The notes beneath the pieces were generated by a model. That model searched no databases. It saw only the letters and a program-made list of their open reading frames with translations, and was not told where the DNA came from. From assembly GCA_009594865.1 (NCBI GenBank), contig VOPT01000002.1:1-64000 (forward strand): 64,000 nucleotides of DNA, given 5' to 3'. Numbering within the stretch: position 1 is the stretch's first letter; each line of letters begins with the position of its first letter. Position numbers and translations under genes: made by a program. Positions 59,145 through 64,000 of this stretch are shown here, piece by piece. This DNA is from Nitrospira sp. Lineage in GTDB: Bacteria; Nitrospirota; Nitrospiria; Nitrospirales; Nitrospiraceae.

Positions 59145-59789
59145 CTAGGTCTGGCTGGTTAAACCCTGCGCCAAGGCATACTTCACGAGTTCGACAGTGG
59201 TGTGCAGGTTGAGCTGTTCCATGATTTGCCCCTTATGAAACTCAACCGTGCGCGGAGAAATCTTGAGAGTGCCGGCAATATCCTTCACTGTATGGCCCTC
59301 GGCCAGGAGCTGCAACACTTCGCGTTGACGGGTGGTGAGTTCAGGGCCTGACGGAGCGCCGCCATCCACCCCGCGCAGCATGCTTTCCACGACTTCTTTC
59401 GTGACGAGCGGCGTCACATAGAAATTGCCGCCCCGAACCGCTCGGATCGCCTGGGCCAATTCCTCGCCCACACAACGCTTGAGCAGATAGGCGGAGGCGC
59501 CGGCCTCGAAGGCGGCGCGCACATACGCCGGATCGGCATGCATGGTGATAAACACCACTTTGACCTGAGGAAACTTGACCTTCATGACCCGGGCGGCATC
59601 GATACCGTTCAGCACCGGCATGGAGATGTCCAAAATGACGATATCCGGCTTCAGCTGCGGCACCGCCTCCAGCAGCGCCCGCCCGTCGCCTACGGTGCCG
59701 ACCAACTCGCACTGATCATCCAACAACCGTCGAAATCCCTCCAGGACGAGGGTATGGTCATCTGCCAACAATACACGCGGAAGCGTCAT
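59145..59789 (-). CDS. NarL-family response regulator
   Basis: This 214-residue regulator has Asp10-Asp11 and phospho-acceptor Asp54 (VILDISMPVLNGID), Lys in YLLKRCV, and a LuxR-type helix-turn-helix (ELTTRQREVLQLLAEGHTVKDIAGTLKISPRTVEFHKGQIMEQL, about 145-200). Its ATG overlaps the kinase gene's stop by four bases, so it is the kinase's cognate regulator. Confidence 0.95.
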   Translation of the reverse strand: MTLPRVLLADDHTLVLEGFRRLLDDQCELVGTVGDGRALLEAVPQLKPDIVILDISMPVLNGIDAARVMKVKFPQVKVVFITMHADPAYVRAAFEAGASAYLLKRCVGEELAQAIRAVRGGNFYVTPLVTKEVVESMLRGVDGGAPSGPELTTRQREVLQLLAEGHTVKDIAGTLKISPRTVEFHKGQIMEQLNLHTTVELVKYALAQGLTSQT

Positions 59790-60928
59790 ATCGCCACCCG
59801 GACAAGCGGTACGTACATGGATACGGTTGTTCCTTTACCGAGGCTGGATTCCACTTCGCACGTGCCCTGCACAGACAGGAGGCGTTCGCGCATATTCAAC
59901 AGCCCCAACCCGCCCTCACATCGATCCACCGTCAGTTGATCGAACCCCTTGCCGTCATCGCGTACCACCACGACCACCCCCTCCTCTTCAACCGTGACCT
60001 CCACTTCGACCCGGGTTGCTTTCGCATGACGGGCGATATTGGACAGGCTCTCTTGAACGACGCGGTACAGCGCCGTCGAGGCAGTTTTGTCGAGCGGCTG
60101 GTCAAGGGGTTGATGGACGAACAAGGCTTTGACGCCCGTTCGAACGGAGAAGTCATCCAGGAGGCGCTGCAAGGCCGCCTTCAGCCCCAGGTCATCGAGA
60201 ATGGAGGGATGAAAGCGATAGGCCATGTACCGTACGTCGTCGGAGAGCGCCTCCAACCCCTTCAACACATTGTGCACACCATCTTGAGCAGTCCCAGGCG
60301 AGCTCCCGATTTGCCGGTCCACGCGCTGAAGCTCCAACATGAGCAACGCCAGTCGTTGATTGACATCATCGTGCAGATCCTGAGCGATCCGTCGGCGTTC
60401 CTCTTCCTGAGCCGTCAGAATCCGCCCGGTCAGGGTATGCAACTGTTCTTCACTGCGCTCCAAGGCCAGGCGGCTGGCGGCTAAATCTGCAGTCCGCGCT
60501 TCCACCCCCCGCTCCAGCCGCTCATTCACTTCCTCGAGAAGCCGTTCGGTACGGCGACGCTGATAGATAAAGACCACAGGCGCCCATAGCCCGAAGAGAC
60601 TGAACAGGTGATTGACCCATTCAAACCACGGGGGAAGATTGGGTACTCGCGGGCTGAACGGAGCCGCAATAATCGTAAGCAATGAGCAGGCCGTGGCGGT
60701 GACGATCGGCAACCATCGGTATTGACTGGCGGACGACAGGAGCACGACCGCGCTGTAGAGCACCGCGTTCGCCACGCCCAGCGGCAGTTGCAGATCCAGC
60801 ACAAAAAAGAGACAGGCCAGCAGGCCGGCGAGTCCGACCAGAATCCGCTGCCGCCGTTGCGCCTGAACATCGGTCGGTCGCCCGATTATTTCACCCGTCT
60901 CGTCCTGACGAAAGTTGAAAGATGCCAT
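59786..60928 (-). CDS. Membrane sensor histidine kinase (HisKA_3, NarX-class)
   Basis: This 380-residue kinase has about four N-terminal helices (residues 28-120), a coiled-coil stretch (EEVNERLERGVEARTADLAASRLALERSEEQL), a HisKA_3 domain with phospho-His186 in RRIAQDLHDDVNQRLALL, and an HATPase with VVQESLSNIARHA and DDGKGFD. No separate sensing domain is visible; the membrane part may sense. It pairs with the NarL regulator downstream. Confidence 0.93.
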   Translation of the reverse strand: MASFNFRQDETGEIIGRPTDVQAQRRQRILVGLAGLLACLFFVLDLQLPLGVANAVLYSAVVLLSSASQYRWLPIVTATACSLLTIIAAPFSPRVPNLPPWFEWVNHLFSLFGLWAPVVFIYQRRRTERLLEEVNERLERGVEARTADLAASRLALERSEEQLHTLTGRILTAQEEERRRIAQDLHDDVNQRLALLMLELQRVDRQIGSSPGTAQDGVHNVLKGLEALSDDVRYMAYRFHPSILDDLGLKAALQRLLDDFSVRTGVKALFVHQPLDQPLDKTASTALYRVVQESLSNIARHAKATRVEVEVTVEEEGVVVVVRDDGKGFDQLTVDRCEGGLGLLNMRERLLSVQGTCEVESSLGKGTTVSMYVPLVRVAI

Positions 60929-61029
60929 CGGGGCCGGATTTTAGCACGTGCCTCTGTCCGGAGACTAGAACCAGAATGGGCTCAAACCGGTAGCAGCAAA
61001 CGACCCAACGGTTCGGGTATGATGCCCCG

Positions 61030-61848
61030 ATGTCCGCCCTCCGCCCCATGGTCATCCTCGGAACCGGCTATACCGGCCGCTGGATTCAGAAGCTGGCGCG
61101 GGAACAGTCGCTTCCCATTCTGGCCAGCAGCCGACGGCCAGAGCACCACCTCCGCGACGTGGCCCAGACCGCCCGCCTCCAGTTCGATCTGGATCAGCCG
61201 TCCACCTGGGATGCGTTGCCGATGGACGCCGACCTGATCTGGACGTTTCCGGCGGTTCCTCTTGAGCAGGTTCAGGCCTTCGCCACACACTCCTGCAGCC
61301 ATTCCCGTCGGCTGGTGGTATTAGGCAGCACGTCGGCCTACGATCGAGGCGATGAACCGTTGACGAACATGCCCCCATGGATCGACGAATCAAGCCCGGT
61401 CAATTTCGATCTTCCGCGCGTTCAGGGGGAGGAATACCTCCGCACCCAACACGATGGCATCATCCTGCGTGTGGCCGGGATTTACGGACCGAATCGCAAT
61501 CCGGTGGAGTGGATCCGCCAAGGACGTGTCGGCCCGACGCATAAATTCGTGAATTTGATTCATGTCGAGGATTTGGCCGCGCTCTGCCTTCTCGCCCTGC
61601 GGACCGGACGCGCGGGGGACATCTACAACATCAGTGACGGGCATCCGCGACGATGGGCCGACATTTGTGCGGAAGTGTCACGCAGATGGGGCATTGTAAG
61701 CCCGCGGGAAGCCTCCTCCTGCCAATCGGGCAAGCGGATCTGCAACCGCAAAACACTCGACACACTCCACTACACACTCCGGCATCCGGACCTCTATCAC
61801 ACGCTGGCCGCCTTGCAACAGGCAGCAGGCGCGCGCATGACTCCTTAG
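61030..61848 (+). CDS. NAD(P)-binding epimerase-like protein
   Basis: This 272-residue protein has the N-terminal MVILGTGYTGRWIQKLA nucleotide motif (GxGxxG), LVVLGSTSAYDRGD, a probable active-site region (GIILRVAGIYGPNRNP) and FVNLIHVEDLAALCLLAL. It belongs to the extended SDR/YeeZ-like group. Substrate unknown. The next gene is convergent, with an 8-bp gap. Confidence 0.85.
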   Translation: MSALRPMVILGTGYTGRWIQKLAREQSLPILASSRRPEHHLRDVAQTARLQFDLDQPSTWDALPMDADLIWTFPAVPLEQVQAFATHSCSHSRRLVVLGSTSAYDRGDEPLTNMPPWIDESSPVNFDLPRVQGEEYLRTQHDGIILRVAGIYGPNRNPVEWIRQGRVGPTHKFVNLIHVEDLAALCLLALRTGRAGDIYNISDGHPRRWADICAEVSRRWGIVSPREASSCQSGKRICNRKTLDTLHYTLRHPDLYHTLAALQQAAGARMTP

Positions 61849-61856
61849 CGAAGGCC

Positions 61857-63173
61857 TCACTCTTTGGCCAGGCGAGTAGGGTTTCCCGCAAGTACCTGGT
61901 GGATGGCCTCCCCGGCGATGCGCTGCCCCGCCGCCGTCCAATGCGTGTCATCGGGAAGATAGGTCAACACGCCCTGCGCGGCGGCGTTGCGAAGCGGTGG
62001 AGTCAAATCGAGAAATTCGATCTCCGGCGCGAGCTGCTTCAGCATCGACGCAACTTCCTCCGGCAGATCGTTGAGCGGCCACTCCCTCATTTCCTTTGTA
62101 AGGGGCTCAAAGTTTTCCAATCCCTGATGCACCCGATGCTTCACCGGGGCAAATGCCACCACAAGGCGAATACCCTGTTGGCGGCTTACCTGATAGGCTT
62201 CGGCCCAAATTGCTCGCAGCCGTTCCAGGCGCAGTCTGTCCGTGGGCCGCAATGCCCCGAGTTTCTCCCAAAAGTACAGCAGGGTTTCCCTTCCTTCCGC
62301 ATCCAGAAAGCGGCCACGAAGACGCAAATAATCAGGGTGCGGCACACATCCTTGCACCGCTTTGCGTGAGAGGAGCAGCAGATTTCTCGTCAACGAGCGC
62401 ATCCAATAGTCATCGTGCGCGGCGCTCGTATCGGGTACGGCCCGCACCTCCTGATCTTCCGGATCCAATTGATAGAGATCGTTTCCCTCAAAAAATACCC
62501 ACACAATCGTCTTCGGTTGAAGGGCCAGCGCATACCGCTTTAGCACGACGAGTTCCTGCTCCGGCCCGTATCCGCTGATCCCTAAATTCGCCACGGACGC
62601 GCGCAACCGCTGGCTTAATTGCGTCGTGAGGAGACTGCTACCGGGGAGCATGGGCGATTCAACATAGGAGTCACCGATGACCACGACATCGGCCCGGTCC
62701 ATATCCGTGTCGTTCCGAAAACCTCGATGGTCGTACCGGAGATCGAATCGTTCCGGAGTATTCGCCGGAAGGCAGAGCGCTTCACCGATATTCCCCCGCA
62801 CGAAAGACCCTTGCTCGCGGTAATGCGCCTCACGGCGGTAGCCGAGTTCCGGATCACGCACATACCCGGAACGATCGAACCATTCGCGTCCCGGGGTACC
62901 GAACAGGGTTTGGTAATTAAGCAGTCCCGCAACGGCCAACAACTCGGCCGACCCCAGCACGACGATTCCGCAGAGGGTCATCAGGACGAACCGGCCCTGG
63001 ATCTCCTTTCGCGGCAGATCGGAGAACAGCGCATACAACCCCCAACACAACAAATAACCTGCGACGAGGTTGTCCACGAGGTGCTTGGTACTCGTCACCC
63101 CCGTCATCCATACCAGTGTCCCGCCACACAGGAAGATGGCTATCGCCAACCATGTAGGCTTGTATCTCAACAC
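61857..63173 (-). CDS. Membrane-anchored SGNH/GDSL hydrolase-like protein
   Basis: This 438-residue protein has three N-terminal helices (residues 8-90) and an extracytoplasmic SGNH domain: VVIGDSYVESPM with the nucleophile Ser, NLGISGYGPEQE, VFFEGNDLYQLDPED and the C-terminal catalytic Asp-His pair DDTHWTAAGQRI. It resembles enzymes that modify acyl groups on surface polymers. Its substrate is unknown. Confidence 0.87.
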   Translation of the reverse strand: MLRYKPTWLAIAIFLCGGTLVWMTGVTSTKHLVDNLVAGYLLCWGLYALFSDLPRKEIQGRFVLMTLCGIVVLGSAELLAVAGLLNYQTLFGTPGREWFDRSGYVRDPELGYRREAHYREQGSFVRGNIGEALCLPANTPERFDLRYDHRGFRNDTDMDRADVVVIGDSYVESPMLPGSSLLTTQLSQRLRASVANLGISGYGPEQELVVLKRYALALQPKTIVWVFFEGNDLYQLDPEDQEVRAVPDTSAAHDDYWMRSLTRNLLLLSRKAVQGCVPHPDYLRLRGRFLDAEGRETLLYFWEKLGALRPTDRLRLERLRAIWAEAYQVSRQQGIRLVVAFAPVKHRVHQGLENFEPLTKEMREWPLNDLPEEVASMLKQLAPEIEFLDLTPPLRNAAAQGVLTYLPDDTHWTAAGQRIAGEAIHQVLAGNPTRLAKE

Positions 63174-63267
63174 GTCCCCCTCCAGATTCGTACCAAAATA
63201 CGCCGGCGGCCTGCCTCTACACTAGCCGCCGCATACGATTGTCACATTCACGGCAACGCTGAACACT

Positions 63268-63291
63268 TGTCCAGCAATACTGGACATTTTT
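63268..63291 (+). terminator. Hairpin TGTCCAG/CTGGACA followed by T tract
   Basis: TGTCCAG (63268-63274) and CTGGACA (63280-63286) form a 7-bp stem with a 5-nt loop, followed by five T (63287-63291). It has the form of an intrinsic terminator, yet no plus-strand gene ends near it. It lies about 190 bp before the XRE-cupin gene and could be an operator or attenuator. Confidence 0.45.
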
Positions 63292-63476
63292 GCAGCCGTA
63301 TTCAAGGGGGCAGGAAGCTGGAGAGGCCCTTAGCCTGGGCCCTCAGGCACCGACGGGACGCACTACATCGAAAGACAGCGATGTCTCATTCCTTGAGACT
63401 CCCCCCCAAAACGTGCTACACAGGTAAAAAGGCGGGTTTGCGCGTTCCGTTTTCTGTAGGCGCCCACGAGCCAGCG

Positions 63477-64000
63477 ATGATCGAGATTGTCAGAAAAAAG
63501 AAACCGGCCGGACGCACCCCGCCATCCCCGACCAAAACCGAAGTGCACGTCGGCGACATTGTCCGCCGGCTCCGCAAGGCTCATCACTTGTCGGTGAGAA
63601 CACTCGCCGATAAGTGCGGGTTCTCTCCCAGCTTCATTTCTCAGGTCGAGTTACGCCAAGCCTCGCCGTCCATCGCCTCCACTGAAAAGATTGCTTCCGC
63701 GTTAGGCGTCACCCTGGGAGAATTCTTCCGAGCCATCGACCCCACCCCACCGGCCGTCATCCGATCGGATGCCAGACCGGTCGTGCAAAGCGAATGGTCC
63801 CGCGCAAAAATCGAAGCGTTAGGCCCATTCAACAAGGACAGCCAGTTCGAGCCCATGGTGATTACGATCCAGCCGGGCGGAGCCAGCGGGCATAAACCCT
63901 ACGTACGCCAGGCTGAACAGTTAGCGGTGGTACTGCTGGGCACGCTCGAATTGACCTTGGAAGAGGAAGTGCACCATCTCAAGCGGGGCGATGCCGCCGG
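63477..64000 (+). CDS. XRE-family regulator with C-terminal cupin, partial
   Basis: The gene runs off the right edge after 174 codons. The translation begins MIEIVRKKKPAGRT. A helix-turn-helix (VGDIVRRLRKAHHLSVRTLADKCGFSPSFISQVELRQ, about 24-85) is followed by a linker and a cupin_2 domain starting at about residue 125 (VITIQPGGASGHKPYVRQAEQLAVVLLGTLELTLE). Such regulators (PuuR/SutR type) sense small metabolites through the cupin. The region before it, 63174-63476, has no other gene. Confidence 0.9.
   Translation, partial: MIEIVRKKKPAGRTPPSPTKTEVHVGDIVRRLRKAHHLSVRTLADKCGFSPSFISQVELRQASPSIASTEKIASALGVTLGEFFRAIDPTPPAVIRSDARPVVQSEWSRAKIEALGPFNKDSQFEPMVITIQPGGASGHKPYVRQAEQLAVVLLGTLELTLEEEVHHLKRGDAA

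Noticed and set aside
1..64000. CRISPR array, integrase, transposase or phage genes
   Set aside because: No spaced direct repeats and no recognisable integrase, transposase or phage structural proteins were seen on either strand.

Overview
The window is a high-GC bacterial chromosome segment, almost certainly from Nitrospira (Nitrospirota). The best evidence is at the left edge: the first 95 codons of a twin-arginine-exported type II DMSO reductase-family protein with the N-terminal layout of Nitrospira nitrite oxidoreductase alpha subunit (NxrA). A two-subunit pyruvate carboxylase, tandem two-component systems, many secreted or lipoprotein genes and a palindromic intergenic element fit that assignment. 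I see no phage, integrase, transposase or CRISPR array.

Layout. 1-3.4 kb: nxrA 5' end (minus strand), a divergent NarL-type regulator, then small poorly known membrane or hypothetical genes. 3.9-5.75 kb: tRNA-Ala(CGC) and purM-purN. 5.8-9.7 kb: a palindromic element and an NtrY/NtrX-type two-component pair. 9.9-12.8 kb: DUF1844 protein, mazG with a membrane-anchored partner, and a hypothetical downstream of the heme genes. 12.8-16.4 kb: heme operon hemE-hemH-hemG. 16.5-19.8 kb: acyl desaturase, EamA transporter and small proteins. 19.9-21.7 kb: FmdB zinc ribbon, PstS-like binding protein, IPT/TIG protein. 21.8-29.2 kb: a long plus-strand run of pycA-pycB, a lipoprotein hydrolase, a one-cysteine Tpx, sthA and tenA. 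29.4-35.3 kb: HEAT-repeat and membrane proteins, a FlgO-like secreted protein, thiD, a heme-copper-oxidase-like membrane protein and a hydrolase. 35.5-37.9 kb: a secreted repeat protein behind a good sigma-54 promoter, and an FGE/SUMF1 protein. 37.9-40 kb: methyltransferase, MOSC protein and prmA. 40-45.5 kb: a membrane MutS-like ATPase and a giant LplT-PlsC-acyl-ACP synthetase fusion. 45.5-46.06 kb: a scar with a truncated amidohydrolase and a frame-broken, AT-richer membrane ORF. 46.06-48 kb: ECF sigma factor and putative anti-sigma factor. 48-53.7 kb: lipoproteins, an in-frame RnfD-like/DUF2330 fusion, DUF3617, DUF3015 and a tandem universal stress protein. 53.7-58.1 kb: long-form helicase Lhr. 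58.3-60.9 kb: a signalling block (stand-alone Cys4 module, lone receiver, NarL regulator and kinase). 61-64 kb: an epimerase-like protein, an SGNH hydrolase and the start of an XRE-cupin regulator.

Together the genes describe an aerobic chemolithoautotroph: nitrite oxidation at the edge, heme supply for its cytochromes, carboxylation of pyruvate, NAD(P)H balancing, peroxide defence, thiamine salvage and dense envelope and signalling functions. The most unusual items are the RnfD-DUF2330 single frame, the perfect 26-bp palindrome in front of it, the one-cysteine lipoprotein Tpx, the sigma-54-driven repeat protein, the palindromic element and the 45.5-46 kb scar. No wholly new multi-gene system could be established from sequence alone.
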